Source of the DNA: Rhodospirillaceae bacterium | Lineage (GTDB): Bacteria > Pseudomonadota > Alphaproteobacteria > MPNO01 > UBA2964 | Direction of reading: 5' to 3' | Length of the DNA stretch: 64,000 nucleotides | Assembly (NCBI GenBank): GCA_002709075.1 | Contig: PAPV01000019.1 | Location: forward strand, 16,069 to 80,068 | Shown here: positions 1 through 9,927 of the stretch, one piece after another | Layout: each line of letters opens with the position of its first letter | How positions within the stretch are numbered: the first letter of the stretch is position 1 | Program-made: the position numbers and the translations under genes | Notes under the pieces: generated by a model | Database searches by the model: none | Told to the model about the DNA's origin: nothing | The model's input: only the letters and a program-made list of their open reading frames with translations

Positions 1-1244
1 ATTTTATTCTTGTTTCAAATATTAGTCCAAGTGATGGCGGCTGTTCTGTGGTCACAGGTAATGAACGTGTTTTGCGCGCCCGCCTTGCAGACGCAAAGTT
101 CTTTTGGGATCAGGACCGGAAGAAAAAACTAGAAGAATTCCTTCCCGGTCTTGATGGAATGGTATTTCATGAAAAATTGGGTACATTGGCCAATAAAGTT
201 TCACGTATCCAAGGACTGTCGTCTGCGTTGGCATTGCATATAAATGCAGATGTCGACCACACTTACCGAGCTGCAACCCTGTGCAAGGCCGATCTCACTA
301 CAGGTATGGTTGGAGAATTTGCATCTTTACAGGGTATTGTTGGAAGATATTATGCGCTCAGAGATGGAGAAGCACAAGAGGTTGCGGACGCGGTTGCCCA
401 ACATTATTCTCCTGCGGGCCCGAAAGATTATTGTCCTGTTGCGCCTGTTGTTTTAGCTATCTCTATTGCAGATAAGTTAGATACGCTTGTAGGTTTTTTC
501 ATTATTGATGAAAAACCCACTGGGTCTCGTGATCCTTATGCATTAAGGCGAGCGGCATTGGGTGTTATTCGTATGATATTGGAAAATAAGCTGCGACTGC
601 AGCTTTCAGATACTATCTCTGCAGCAAGACTACAGTATGAGGAGCATTGTAATACAGGGATATTCAATGACTCAAAACTAGAGAAGTCAGGAACAAATAT
701 TTCTTCCGACGAAATGACAAATAATCTAACTGCTTTTTTTGTGGAGAGATTAAAGGTTTACTTGCGAGCGAGAGGAAAAAGGCACGACCTAATCGATTCG
801 GTATTTGCACTAAATGACGAGGATGACTTGGTTCGAATAGTTTCCCGGGTAGAAGCATTACAAGAATTTCTGAGTGGAGAAGATGGAAAAACTCTACTTG
901 CAGCTTACCGTAGAGCAAGTAATATCGTAGAGATTGAAGAAAAAAGAGAAAAAGAAACTTTTGATGGCAGAGTTGATATTAAATTGCTCGTTGAACCAGC
1001 CGAGAGAAAATTGTTTTCTGTATTAAATGAGATGAAAAGCCCTTTTGAATTAGCTTTGGCTAAGGAAGATTTTACTGAAGCCATGACCACGATGGTTGCG
1101 CTTCGTGATCCAATTGATAATTTTTTTGAGTCCGTGATAGTTAACACTGACAAAGCACCAATTCGGATTAATAGACTAAAATTACTGTCACGATTTAGAC
1201 AAGTGCTTAATCGTGTTGCAATATTTAGGCATATTGAAGGCTAG
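1..1244 (+). CDS. glyS: Glycyl-tRNA synthetase beta subunit, C-terminal part
   Basis: Partial gene cut by the left edge; the reading frame is open from base 3, so the GTG at 48 is not the true start. The beta subunit works with GlyQ in the alpha2beta2 enzyme that charges tRNA-Gly. The visible 413 or so residues hold the family stretch GNERVLRARLADAKFFW, an HD-like region with the core KADLTTGMVGEF, the SIADKLDTLVGFF segment, and a C-terminal helical anticodon-binding (DALR-like) region ending RLKLLSRFRQVLNRVA. The stop at 1244 lies 51 bases before ppdK on the same strand. A glyQ-glyS-ppdK order is familiar from Rhodospirillales and relatives, which supports an alphaproteobacterial source. Identity is clear; only the missing N-terminus is uncertain. 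Confidence 0.95.
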   Translation, partial: FILVSNISPSDGGCSVVTGNERVLRARLADAKFFWDQDRKKKLEEFLPGLDGMVFHEKLGTLANKVSRIQGLSSALALHINADVDHTYRAATLCKADLTTGMVGEFASLQGIVGRYYALRDGEAQEVADAVAQHYSPAGPKDYCPVAPVVLAISIADKLDTLVGFFIIDEKPTGSRDPYALRRAALGVIRMILENKLRLQLSDTISAARLQYEEHCNTGIFNDSKLEKSGTNISSDEMTNNLTAFFVERLKVYLRARGKRHDLIDSVFALNDEDDLVRIVSRVEALQEFLSGEDGKTLLAAYRRASNIVEIEEKREKETFDGRVDIKLLVEPAERKLFSVLNEMKSPFELALAKEDFTEAMTTMVALRDPIDNFFESVIVNTDKAPIRINRLKLLSRFRQVLNRVAIFRHIEG

Positions 1245-1295
1245 AATTTTTTGGTTAACAAAATCGAAAATACTTTTTAGAAGTAAGGGTAAACT

Positions 1296-3965
1296 TTGAT
1301 AAAAAAAAAGTGGGTGTATGAATTTGGTAATGGCATAGCTGAAGGTGGAGCAGAAATGCAAAATCTTCTTGGCGGAAAAGGTGCCAATTTGGCTGAGATG
1401 TCAAATCTTGGCTTACCTGTACCGCCTGGATTTACAATTACTACTGAACTCTGTGCGGCTTTTTATAGTGCGGATCAGACTTATCCAGATGACCTAAAAT
1501 CGCAAGTTGAGAAGGCTTTAGCGAATATTGAAATTGCCGTTGGCTCAAAATTTAATGATTTAAAAAAACCATTGCTTGTTTCAGTTAGATCAGGGGCAAG
1601 AGTTTCTATGCCTGGCATGATGGATACCGTTCTTAACCTGGGTTTGAATGATGAAACTGTGAAAGCTCTTGCGGAATGTAGCAAGGACCCAAGGTTTGCT
1701 TGGGACTCGTACCGTCGATTTATACAAATGTATGGCGATGTTGTCCTTGGAGTGGAACACTTTGAATTTGAGGACATTCTTGAAAGTTGCAAACAAGAAA
1801 AAAAATATCAATTCGACACTGATTTGACCGTGGAAGATTGGCAAGTGGTTACCGACAGATATAAAGCTAAAGTTAAGGAAATTCTAAATCAACCGTTTCC
1901 CCAGAATCCACAAGAACAGCTTTGGGGTGCAATTGGAGCTGTTTTTCGTAGCTGGACAAATGCTCGAGCAATAACATACCGATCTTTACACGATATCCCC
2001 AATAATTGGGGTACTGCTGTAAACATTCAAGCCATGGTGTTCGGGAATATGGGACAAAATTGTGCTACAGGAGTTGCATTTACGCGCGACCCATCCAAAG
2101 GCGATAACACATTTTTCGGTGAGTATTTAGTTAACGCACAAGGTGAGGATGTAGTAGCTGGTATTCGAACTCCGCAACCTCTTACAAATTTGGGCCGAAA
2201 AACAACTCAGTCAGAATTACCTGCTATGGAAGAGGTGATGCCAGAGGTTTTTGCTCAACTAAATAGGGTGCGACATGTCTTAGAGCAACACTACCGTGAT
2301 GTTCAGGATATTGAATTTACTGTTCAGAATGGGAAACTTTGGATGCTGCAGACGCGCTCAGCAAAACGCACGGCTCGGGCGGCATTAAAAATTGCTTGTG
2401 ATATGGTTTCAGAAGGCCTGATTACTAAACAAGAGGCAGTGTCCCGCATCGACCCCTTATCGCTTGATCAGTTATTGCACCCAACAATCGACCCTGGTGC
2501 TAAACGGAATATAATGACCCGTGGTTTACCTGCCTCACCAGGCGCAGCATCCGGCGAGGTTGTTTTTAGTGCTGAGGATGCAGAGAAAGCTGTTTCAAAT
2601 GGAAAAAATGTCATTTTGGTTAGGATAGAGACCAGTCCTGAAGATATACATGGCATGCATGTTGCGAAAGGAATATTAACCAGTCGTGGAGGGATGACAA
2701 GTCACGCCGCTGTGGTGGCCAGGGGTATGGGAACGCCCTGTGTTGCTGGTGCGGGGGAACTGCATATAGATCGGTTGGCTAGAACAATTACAGTTGGCTC
2801 GATTACTGTTAGCGAAGGAGATATAATTACACTTGATGGAAGTAGTGGTGAGGTAATTCTGGGTGCTTTACCGAGCCTACCGGCAGAAACTTCCGAAGAA
2901 TTTTCTTCTATTATGGAATGGGTGGATGAAATTCGTACGCTTGGTGTGCGGGCTAACGCCGAAACAAGAGAAGATGCCCTTACAGCCATCCGATTTGGTG
3001 CTGAGGGCATTGGATTATCTCGCACGGAACATATGTTTTTTGATGTAGAACGCATTGTTGCTGTGCGTGAAATGATTCTAGCTAGTAATGATGGCGGACG
3101 AGCAGCGGCCCTAGAAAAACTATTACCCTTTCAAAGGTCGGATTTTGTTGATTTATTAAAAATAATGGATGGACGACCGATTACTATTCGGTTACTCGAT
3201 CCGCCGCTGCATGAATTTTTGCCACATACCGAAAAAGATATAGATGAGGTCGCGGAGGCTATGGGTTTGCCGCGAGAAAGTATTGGGGCCCGAGTTGCAG
3301 CGTTGGCAGAGTCTAATCCAATGCTTGGCCATCGTGGTTGCAGGCTTGCTATATCATATCCACAAATTCCAGAGATGCAGTGCAGAGCGATTTTCGAGGC
3401 AGCGGCCGAAGTTATGAAGGAAGGGCTCCAGGTCCAACCAGAAATAATGGTTCCTTTAGTTGCTACAAAGAGTGAATTTGATATTTTGAAGGAGATAATT
3501 GATCGAGTGGCCGCAGAAGTAAAAAATGAAACTGGTATCGATTTTCCTTATTTGAGTGGTACGATGATCGAGTTGCCGCGTGCATGTCTTCATGCGGGTA
3601 AAATTGCGGAGACAGCAGAATTCTTCTCATTTGGCACAAATGACTTAACACAGACTACCTTTGGATTGTCACGAGATGACTCGGGAAGTTTTTTAACAGA
3701 TTATCAATCTGCAGGAATATTGGAACGAGATCCATTCATTGGGATTGATGAAACGGGCGTAGGTGAGCTTGTCTCAATTGGTTGCGATCGTGGCAGAGCA
3801 ACACGAGAGAACTTAAAACTCGGTATTTGTGGCGAACATGGGGGGGATCCAAAATCTGTAAGTTTTTGTCATAACATCGGTCTGGATTATGTTTCCTGCT
3901 CACCATATAGAGTCCCAATTGCCCGTCTTGCCGCTGCTCAGGCAGTCATAAATACAAAACAATAG
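1296..3965 (+). CDS. ppdK: Pyruvate, phosphate dikinase
   Basis: Interconverts pyruvate, ATP and phosphate with phosphoenolpyruvate, AMP and pyrophosphate in the cytoplasm, acting in gluconeogenesis or pyrophosphate-linked glycolysis. At 889 residues it has the full family length. The N-terminal ATP-grasp domain begins with GGKGANLAEMSNLGLPVPPG. The swivelling phosphohistidine domain carries GGMTSHAAVVARGMGTPC with the catalytic histidine at about residue 470. The C-terminal PEP/pyruvate barrel carries SFGTNDLTQTTFG and CGEHGGDP with the conserved cysteine at about 845. The start is a TTG at 1296 preceded by AAGTAAGGG at 1281-1289, at good ribosome-binding distance; no ATG fits better. It probably shares a transcript with glyS. 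Confidence 0.97.
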   Translation: MIKKKWVYEFGNGIAEGGAEMQNLLGGKGANLAEMSNLGLPVPPGFTITTELCAAFYSADQTYPDDLKSQVEKALANIEIAVGSKFNDLKKPLLVSVRSGARVSMPGMMDTVLNLGLNDETVKALAECSKDPRFAWDSYRRFIQMYGDVVLGVEHFEFEDILESCKQEKKYQFDTDLTVEDWQVVTDRYKAKVKEILNQPFPQNPQEQLWGAIGAVFRSWTNARAITYRSLHDIPNNWGTAVNIQAMVFGNMGQNCATGVAFTRDPSKGDNTFFGEYLVNAQGEDVVAGIRTPQPLTNLGRKTTQSELPAMEEVMPEVFAQLNRVRHVLEQHYRDVQDIEFTVQNGKLWMLQTRSAKRTARAALKIACDMVSEGLITKQEAVSRIDPLSLDQLLHPTIDPGAKRNIMTRGLPASPGAASGEVVFSAEDAEKAVSNGKNVILVRIETSPEDIHGMHVAKGILTSRGGMTSHAAVVARGMGTPCVAGAGELHIDRLARTITVGSITVSEGDIITLDGSSGEVILGALPSLPAETSEEFSSIMEWVDEIRTLGVRANAETREDALTAIRFGAEGIGLSRTEHMFFDVERIVAVREMILASNDGGRAAALEKLLPFQRSDFVDLLKIMDGRPITIRLLDPPLHEFLPHTEKDIDEVAEAMGLPRESIGARVAALAESNPMLGHRGCRLAISYPQIPEMQCRAIFEAAAEVMKEGLQVQPEIMVPLVATKSEFDILKEIIDRVAAEVKNETGIDFPYLSGTMIELPRACLHAGKIAETAEFFSFGTNDLTQTTFGLSRDDSGSFLTDYQSAGILERDPFIGIDETGVGELVSIGCDRGRATRENLKLGICGEHGGDPKSVSFCHNIGLDYVSCSPYRVPIARLAAAQAVINTKQ

Positions 3966-4045
3966 ACATGTAAGCTTCACTAACGGGGCACTGAACTGAA
4001 GCAGTAAGACCAAGTTTTAGTGCGTCACCCAATGTGATAAACATG

Positions 4046-4513
4046 TTACCCCGCAGCTTCCAAGTTTCCTGGCAGGGTTGCGGAGATTAAAATAAAAGCT
4101 ACGTAGCAGGGTTCTTTCCCGTTATTTCGCCAGTTATGTATTGTACCACGCTGCACTACGACATCGCCGGCTTTTAGCTTTGTTACCTTGCCGTAATCTA
4201 ATTCCATATCCAGTTCACCAGATAAAATAATTGCATAATCAATACTTTCAGTTCTGTGCATACGGGGTGAAACGCCAGGATCAAAGCAAGAAATTCTACA
4301 CACGCTTCCGCCTGGGATTGTGGTTTGCTTTATACTATGAGAAATATCATTGAGTTTACTGAGATCTGGCGAGGGTTTATCGGTTGCCCATACAACACTT
4401 GAGTGTTGCCCATGTCTAGTAGATAATATATTGGAAGTTTGTTCATCAATTAAAACAATCGATTTATTTTTTGCATCATGACCGGTAACAATTCGCCGAA
4501 CAGAGAAAGACAT
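4046..4513 (-). CDS. Small cupin-domain protein
   Basis: A 155-residue single-domain cupin. The barrel holds the metal-site signature spread over MHRTESIDYAIILSGE and GDVVVQRGTIHNWRNNG, so a metal-binding fold is likely, but the ligand or reaction cannot be read. The N-terminus (RRIVTGHD, then a KSIVLID stretch) is shared with the cupin at 9908-10507, making the two paralogues. The start ATG has GAGGT a few bases upstream. It lies 16 bases downstream of the zinc dehydrogenase on the same strand, so the two are likely co-transcribed and may act on the same substrate. In known cases such cupins act as small-molecule isomerases, dioxygenases or binding proteins; none can be preferred here. Confidence 0.85.
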   Translation of the reverse strand: MSFSVRRIVTGHDAKNKSIVLIDEQTSNILSTRHGQHSSVVWATDKPSPDLSKLNDISHSIKQTTIPGGSVCRISCFDPGVSPRMHRTESIDYAIILSGELDMELDYGKVTKLKAGDVVVQRGTIHNWRNNGKEPCYVAFILISATLPGNLEAAG

Positions 4514-4529
4514 TTTTACCTCGTTTTAG

Positions 4530-5612
4530 TCAGAAGTTAATAACTGGTTTGACTACTTCAAAATTTGCCATTGCAGACATAGCTTCATTGACTTGCTCAA
4601 TGCGATAACTTCGGGTAATCATGTCATCAAATGGGTAACGTTCAGCCCGCGTTTCAAGAAAATCAATTGCTTGAAGCCAATGCCTCGGTTCGCCAGAGCG
4701 AACTGTGAGATATGTCATTTGTTGCGGCATTTTTTCAACCGGTATCTGCCCTTTGCCGCCTGCTCCAATATCAAGGAATTGGCCTCCGTCACGAAGCATA
4801 GAAAGTCCCTCCGGCACAGCGGCATTATTGGCCACTTGAATAACAATATCTGCACCTCTTCCATCGGTATAATCTTTTACCCATTCTTGCCGGTCTCTCT
4901 CGTCTCGTGTTTCTTCTAAATTTAGGACAGCATCTGCTCCCATAGTCTTAGAGACTTCAAGTCGGTGGGCCGGGGCCCCAATTAATAATATTTTTTTTGC
5001 TCCGTGATCTTTCGCCACTGCAGATGCAAAATTACCGAGCGGCCCTGAACCTTGAATCAAAACCGTTTCATGATCCTTAATTGCACCGAGGCGATCATAC
5101 CCATGCATTACTGTGCGGTACGCACATGCAGAAGCAGCAGCGGAAGCGGAAGAAACTTGCTCAGGAACTTTAATTATCAAACACTCCTTTGGCACATACA
5201 TATACTCGGAGACCGAACCCAACAAATAAGGATGCATATCGCAACGATTGTGACCCCAACTAGCCCGGCCGCGGCAGATGCAAGGCTGTACTGCTACAGA
5301 GCAGTAATAGCATGATCCGCAGGCAACATATGACCATATTATACGGTCTCCTCTTTTAATTGGGGTTCCAAGAATATCAGTTTTATCTCCACAAACTTCT
5401 TCGACTATCCCACAAGGTTCGTGCCCAGTTATGATAGGTAATGTATCATTTTTAGGCAAAGGGCCGTGCCATCTATGAACATCTGTACCGCAAAGAGTAG
5501 ATGCTGCCATTTTGACCAACAATGCACCAGGATCTAGATCAGGGATTTGTATATTCCAAACTTCAATAGGCTTTTCATGGGCTGTAATAACGGCTGCACG
5601 GCAAGTGGTCAT
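4530..5612 (-). CDS. Zinc-dependent medium-chain alcohol dehydrogenase
   Basis: A 360-residue NAD(P)-dependent dehydrogenase of the medium-chain (MDR) family. Catalytic zinc residues are seen as Cys41 (in LCGTD) and His64-Glu65 (in GHEPCG). The structural zinc lobe is present as Cys98, Cys101, Cys104 and Cys111. A Rossmann motif, QGSGPLGNFA, lies near residue 186. These support oxidation of an alcohol or polyol; the substrate is unknown. AAGGA stands eight bases before the ATG. The gene is first in a two-gene operon with the cupin at 4046-4513 and is divergent from the TauD-type gene, with about 75 bases between the two starts. Confidence 0.92.
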   Translation of the reverse strand: MTTCRAAVITAHEKPIEVWNIQIPDLDPGALLVKMAASTLCGTDVHRWHGPLPKNDTLPIITGHEPCGIVEEVCGDKTDILGTPIKRGDRIIWSYVACGSCYYCSVAVQPCICRGRASWGHNRCDMHPYLLGSVSEYMYVPKECLIIKVPEQVSSASAAASACAYRTVMHGYDRLGAIKDHETVLIQGSGPLGNFASAVAKDHGAKKILLIGAPAHRLEVSKTMGADAVLNLEETRDERDRQEWVKDYTDGRGADIVIQVANNAAVPEGLSMLRDGGQFLDIGAGGKGQIPVEKMPQQMTYLTVRSGEPRHWLQAIDFLETRAERYPFDDMITRSYRIEQVNEAMSAMANFEVVKPVINF

Positions 5613-5687
5613 GTTTTTTTCCTTAAGTCATTGTTCTCAAGTGTTCTGTTAATTAAAGTACCTCTAATATTAATCAGGGACAAATTA

Positions 5688-6551
5688 ATGAGTACAGGTG
5701 GACAAATAAAAATGGAACCACTGAGCAAATTTTCTGGTGTGAAAATTCTAGGAGTCGATCTTCGGAATACCATTGATGGATCATTGGCTGAAGTTCTCCG
5801 CGAGGCTCTTGCTTATTACTCGATTTTATATTTTCCAGGCCAGGATATTGAAGCAGAACATCAAGCAGACTTTGCGGCATTATTTGGTAAAGTTGATCGG
5901 TCGTTAATTCGGTCTGGTGAAAATCCTGATCAGAAGCAATCTAGCCGAGGGGTAATGTATGTCAGCAACATGAAAGAGAATGGGAGAAATATCGGTGTTC
6001 TTCCGGACGGAGAGATGCATTTCCATTCCGATGGTTCTCACCGGAACAGCCCTTATCGAGCAACTTCACTTTATGCGATTAAAGTTCCAAGCAAAGGTGG
6101 TGAAACATTATTTGCTAGTATGACTGCAGCATATGAGGCTTTAGATGACGGTACCAAAGTTCGACTGGAGGGGATGACGGCTAAACATATCTTTAACTAT
6201 AATAAAACAAAGCGTGAAGATATCCCAGAAAAAGCAGAAGCTTCGGCAGAACACCCACTTATTCTAGTGCACCCTCAGACAAAACGAAAGTCTCTCTATC
6301 TTAGCCGATTAATGACAGTAAAAATAAATGGTATGGCAATTAGTGCAAGTAATGAATTGTTACTTTCGTTGTTTGATCACTGTGAAAAACCGGAATTCAT
6401 ATATACCCATGAGTGGACGCCCAGAGACTTGGTTATATGGGACAATAGAAGTGTGAATCATGCACGACGTGATTTTCCTTCCGAGGAGGATAGATTATTG
6501 CGCCGGTACACTGTTTCAGAACCGGATACAGATGATCATGGCTCTTATTAG
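5688..6551 (+). CDS. TauD/TfdA-type Fe(II)/2-oxoglutarate dioxygenase
   Basis: A 287-residue oxygenase of the TauD/TfdA family, which uses 2-oxoglutarate and oxygen to hydroxylate a substrate, often freeing sulfite or an aryl/alkyl group. The iron-binding facial triad is seen as His113-x-Asp115 (HSDGSH) and distal His258 (SVNHARRDF); the 2-oxoglutarate-binding arginine is Arg272 or Arg273. The open frame reaches back to 5547, but that start would lie inside the divergent dehydrogenase. I chose the ATG at 5688, which has CAGGGA seven bases upstream and gives the normal family N-terminus. Substrate is unknown; TfdA-like ether cleavage and taurine oxidation are both possible. No sulfonate transporter lies nearby. 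Confidence 0.9.
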   Translation: MSTGGQIKMEPLSKFSGVKILGVDLRNTIDGSLAEVLREALAYYSILYFPGQDIEAEHQADFAALFGKVDRSLIRSGENPDQKQSSRGVMYVSNMKENGRNIGVLPDGEMHFHSDGSHRNSPYRATSLYAIKVPSKGGETLFASMTAAYEALDDGTKVRLEGMTAKHIFNYNKTKREDIPEKAEASAEHPLILVHPQTKRKSLYLSRLMTVKINGMAISASNELLLSLFDHCEKPEFIYTHEWTPRDLVIWDNRSVNHARRDFPSEEDRLLRRYTVSEPDTDDHGSY

Positions 6552-6619
6552 CAAATTCTTTTACTTTTTTGAAAATAATTGGATATACCTGGCCAAATTG
6601 AAACTATACTAAGAAATAT

Positions 6620-7306
6620 TTACTTATTCGTTTTGGATAATTTTTTTGGTATCTTTCTTATTTTCTCTTTAGTTGTTTGCACCTGCGTTTTAGTCATACC
6701 CCAATATGGCGGATTCATAAGGTATTTTTCTTCTTCTTGAGTATTTTTACGACATAGTATAGCGTTACGATGAGGGTATCGTCCAAAACGCTGAATAACT
6801 TTCATGTGATCAATGGCAGTCTTTTGTGTATTATAGAATTTATCCTTATTGAGTTTTGAAAAAAAGGGTATAATAAAATTATGATCTTCGATGCACTCGC
6901 TGTGCTCAAAAGGCAAATAACAAAATATGCGTTGCCAATCACCGTAATACGTATGGTAATTAGATTTAATTGCGGATAATGCGACTTCTCTTGCTTTAGT
7001 GTCTGTTTCAAAAGCTTTAGGTGAATTTCGAAATATATGTCTGGGAAATTGATCAAGTAATAAAATCAACGCCAGACACCCTTCTGGGTAATCTTTCAAA
7101 TAATCAAGTTCACCCAAAGACGCTTCAATCTGCACATCAGAGAATCTGGATTTAATAATTGAGTCATGTGCCTCTGTAGACCTAAACCATTCTGGTTTCT
7201 TTTCAATTCTAGCTGAAGTTTCCGCGAATCCAAACCAGAAACGAAGAATTTTTGAAGTTAAGGGATACATTTGTTTAACACTTAAAGCAATCATTTCTTG
7301 TATCAC
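6620..7306 (-). CDS. DUF924 family protein
   Basis: About 228 residues and recognisable as DUF924, a widespread alpha-helical, TPR-like family without an assigned reaction. Typical stretches are ILRFWFG at the N-terminus, LALILLLDQFPRHIFR in the middle and FGRYPHRNAILCR towards the C-terminus. The start is uncertain: GTG at 7306 and ATG codons at 7294 and 7270 are all in frame and none has a strong ribosome-binding site. The third still keeps the conserved ILRFWFG region. It stands alone between the TauD-type gene (convergent) and the S9 peptidase. Confidence 0.85.
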   Translation of the reverse strand: MIQEMIALSVKQMYPLTSKILRFWFGFAETSARIEKKPEWFRSTEAHDSIIKSRFSDVQIEASLGELDYLKDYPEGCLALILLLDQFPRHIFRNSPKAFETDTKAREVALSAIKSNYHTYYGDWQRIFCYLPFEHSECIEDHNFIIPFFSKLNKDKFYNTQKTAIDHMKVIQRFGRYPHRNAILCRKNTQEEEKYLMNPPYWGMTKTQVQTTKEKIRKIPKKLSKTNK

Positions 7307-7466
7307 GCAGTGATAGATTTTATTTTATCATTTTATCATAGCTGTGAAGTTTTTAACACAATATTGAGGCTTTGTTTGGTGTCTTTATGGTGTCTTAAAG
7401 AATCCTATGCGCTTTTCCGATTGCAATATTTGAAAATGTTTGTTGTCAAAAACAAGTATTTTTAAA

Positions 7467-9638
7467 TTAATTGCCCTCAAGGATTTTATCTCGATCTATT
7501 TTGCCAGAAATCATAAGAGAGAACGCCCATGACAGGGCCACTTCGGAAAGCTTATCAAAACGGCCAGAAGCCCCCCCGTGACCAGCTTCCATATTTGTCC
7601 GAAGAAGAATCAGGCTATCGCTGATATTGTGGTGTCGTAATTTTGCAATCCATTTCGCTGGCTCCCAATAGGTTACCCGCGGGTCAGTTAACCCACCAGT
7701 TGCTAAAATATTGGGATAAGCTATGTCGGATACATTGGAGTATGGACAATATGCAAGCATATATTTAAATGCATTTTCATCTTTAATTGGATTTCCCCAT
7801 TCAAGCCACTCTGGGGGAGTAAGCGGCAGATTTGCATCTGACATAGTATTCATTACGTCGACGAAAGGTACTTCCGCAATGATTCCATTGAAAAGTTCTG
7901 GCTTCATGTTTGCGATAGCTCCCATCAGCATGCCACCAGCACTGCGCCCTTGTGCTATGATTTTGCCCTTGGCTGAGTAGTTTTTCTTAATCAACATTTC
8001 AGCGGCAGATATAAAATCCCCAAAAGTGTTCATTTTATTATAGAGTTTTCCATTAACATGCCATTCTTTCCCGCATTCTGAGCCTCCTCTGACATGTGCA
8101 ATGGCATAAACAAAACCGCGATCTAGAAGACTAATTAAATTTGCTGAAAAGGTTGCAGGCATTGAATATCCATATGAACCATATCCATACAGAAGCAGTG
8201 GAGAGGATGAGTCGATTGGCGTGTTTTTATGATGTAACACAGTGACTGGTATCAGCACAGAATCCGTGCTTTTTGCATAGAGTCTTTTACATATGTAGTT
8301 TTTTTGGTCATATCCATTTGGTACTTCGTGTTCTTTAAGAAGTTTTCGTTTTTGATTTCTCATATCAAAATCAAAAACTTGCTGAGGAGTAGTTGGCGAT
8401 GAGTAGTAAAATCTTAAAATATTGCTGTTAAACTCATAACCGCGTGACAAAGTAACTTCGTAAGCTTCTTCCTCAAAATCGACATAATGCTGGTTTCCGG
8501 TTAATATTTCCTTAATGCAAATCCGAGGAAGCGCATTGGAACGTTCAAGCCACACTATAAATTTTTTGAACACCAGCATCTTTTGGATGAGTCGTCCGTT
8601 TTCATGTGGCACAAAAGTTTTCCAATTTTCTATGGAAGGTTTATTTATAGGCGTCTTACATATTCTAAAATCGATACCATCACCCTCATTTGTTAGAATG
8701 AAGAAACTATTTCCACTATCGCTGAATACACAAGTTACGCCTTGTTGTCGTTTCCAAATTAGCTGTGGGGAAAGTTCTGGTTGATCGGCCGGAATTATCC
8801 GTACTTCTGATGTATCGGAATGGTCATGGGCAGAAATGATAATAAAGTTCCTGCTCTCGGTTATGTCTATAGATAAGAAAAACTCCGAGTCACATTCTTC
8901 ATACACTAATTTGTCATTTTCGACATTTTTTCCAATTTCATGGCGGTAAATTCTTGATGGCCGATGATTATCGTTCAACCATGTATAAAAAATGAAACAG
9001 CCATCTGCTGAGAACACTATATCGCCTTGCAGACTAATCACCGAGTTATCAATAATTCGGCCGCTATGTGCTTCTCGTATTTCTAATTTGCAGTATTCTG
9101 ATCCATTACGATCTACCGCGGCTGCAAAATATTTATGATCTAATGAATGTGCTGTCCCCTTCACTGAAAAAAATCTCTCTTGCTTTGCTTCTTTATTACA
9201 ATCAATAAGTATTTGTTCACTCCCGTCTGAGGAACTGAGGCGACAAAATATTGGATACTGCTCACCTGGTAAAAATCTTTTAAAGTAGGACCATTCGTTA
9301 TCTTTTAAAGGAACCGTATCATCATCTTCCTTCAGCCTTGCGCGCAACTCATCGACGAGCTTGGCTCGCATTTTCTCAACTGGTTCAAGTGCATGGTTGG
9401 TCCATTGATTTTCTGCCTCAAGGTGATCTTTGATAGCTGTGTTCAGGGTGTCTGGTTCTTTTACAACCCTTTGCCAATTGGGGTCCCTTAACCAACCGTA
9501 CGGATCAGGAATGGTTTCACCAAAGCGTTTCGTATATTCGTTTCGGCGATCCGCAACTGGGGGGGATGCTGTGTTTTTGTTTTTATAAGATCTCAAGAAT
9601 ATTCTCTGGAGGACGTCCGAGTGTAATTTTCTCACCAT
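7467..9638 (-). CDS. ptrB: S9A family oligopeptidase (protease II / prolyl oligopeptidase-like)
   Basis: A 723-residue serine peptidase with an N-terminal beta-propeller gate and a C-terminal alpha/beta hydrolase domain, cleaving short peptides in the cytoplasm. It starts with the family-typical IPDPYGWLRDPNW. The nucleophile is Ser566 in GRSAGGMLMG; the acid is in GLTDPRVTYWEPAKW and the histidine in GHGGASGRF. The ATG at 9638 overlaps the end of the arsC-like frame by 56 bases; a TTG near 9596 is a possible later start. No signal peptide is seen. It is the last gene of the hydrolase, cupin, arsC-like and peptidase run. The symbol is by similarity to protease II; specificity for basic residues is not proven. 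Confidence 0.9.
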   Translation of the reverse strand: MVRKLHSDVLQRIFLRSYKNKNTASPPVADRRNEYTKRFGETIPDPYGWLRDPNWQRVVKEPDTLNTAIKDHLEAENQWTNHALEPVEKMRAKLVDELRARLKEDDDTVPLKDNEWSYFKRFLPGEQYPIFCRLSSSDGSEQILIDCNKEAKQERFFSVKGTAHSLDHKYFAAAVDRNGSEYCKLEIREAHSGRIIDNSVISLQGDIVFSADGCFIFYTWLNDNHRPSRIYRHEIGKNVENDKLVYEECDSEFFLSIDITESRNFIIISAHDHSDTSEVRIIPADQPELSPQLIWKRQQGVTCVFSDSGNSFFILTNEGDGIDFRICKTPINKPSIENWKTFVPHENGRLIQKMLVFKKFIVWLERSNALPRICIKEILTGNQHYVDFEEEAYEVTLSRGYEFNSNILRFYYSSPTTPQQVFDFDMRNQKRKLLKEHEVPNGYDQKNYICKRLYAKSTDSVLIPVTVLHHKNTPIDSSSPLLLYGYGSYGYSMPATFSANLISLLDRGFVYAIAHVRGGSECGKEWHVNGKLYNKMNTFGDFISAAEMLIKKNYSAKGKIIAQGRSAGGMLMGAIANMKPELFNGIIAEVPFVDVMNTMSDANLPLTPPEWLEWGNPIKDENAFKYMLAYCPYSNVSDIAYPNILATGGLTDPRVTYWEPAKWIAKLRHHNISDSLILLRTNMEAGHGGASGRFDKLSEVALSWAFSLMISGKIDRDKILEGN

Positions 9639-9927
9639 TTACCGTAATCGGGCGCTCTATAAATATTGGATGTTTCATTATCGCAGTAATAAGATTATTT
9701 ATACTTTTACTTCGATCTTGAAAATTGGGTTCTATATACGATTTTTCGTCTTTCTTCATAAAATCACGTGAATCTATCCCTAGTGTTTTAAACATATATA
9801 AAAACAGTTCTTCGATCCGTGGAAACTTTAAATACTCAAGAATTTTTGTATTTTAGCCCTTTAGTTCCAACAATCGTAACGCTGAGTATGACTTTCTGCA
9901 ATTGGGATTATGATAAATTGGTATCAT
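9583..9927 (-). pseudogene. ArsC/Spx-like arsenate-reductase-family gene with one in-frame stop
   Basis: From the ATG at 9927 the frame reads YHNPNCRKS, the ArsC-family active-site segment with its redox cysteine at residue 10. It then meets a single TAA at codon 25 (9855-9853). Beyond it the same frame continues, without a shift, as ILEYLKFP, LGIDSRDF and HPIFIERPITVNGEKITLGRPPE, ending at 9583 with normal family length of about 114 codons. The family reduces arsenate using glutathione and glutaredoxin, or has related thiol functions (YfgD, Spx). A one-base change from CAA, GAA or AAA would give the stop. The start overlaps the cupin end by 20 bases, as in coupled genes. It is either a very young pseudogene or a sequencing or assembly error. 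Confidence 0.85.

Noticed and set aside
2702..3055. Minus-strand 117-residue open frame within ppdK
   Set aside because: Shadow of ppdK; no family traits.
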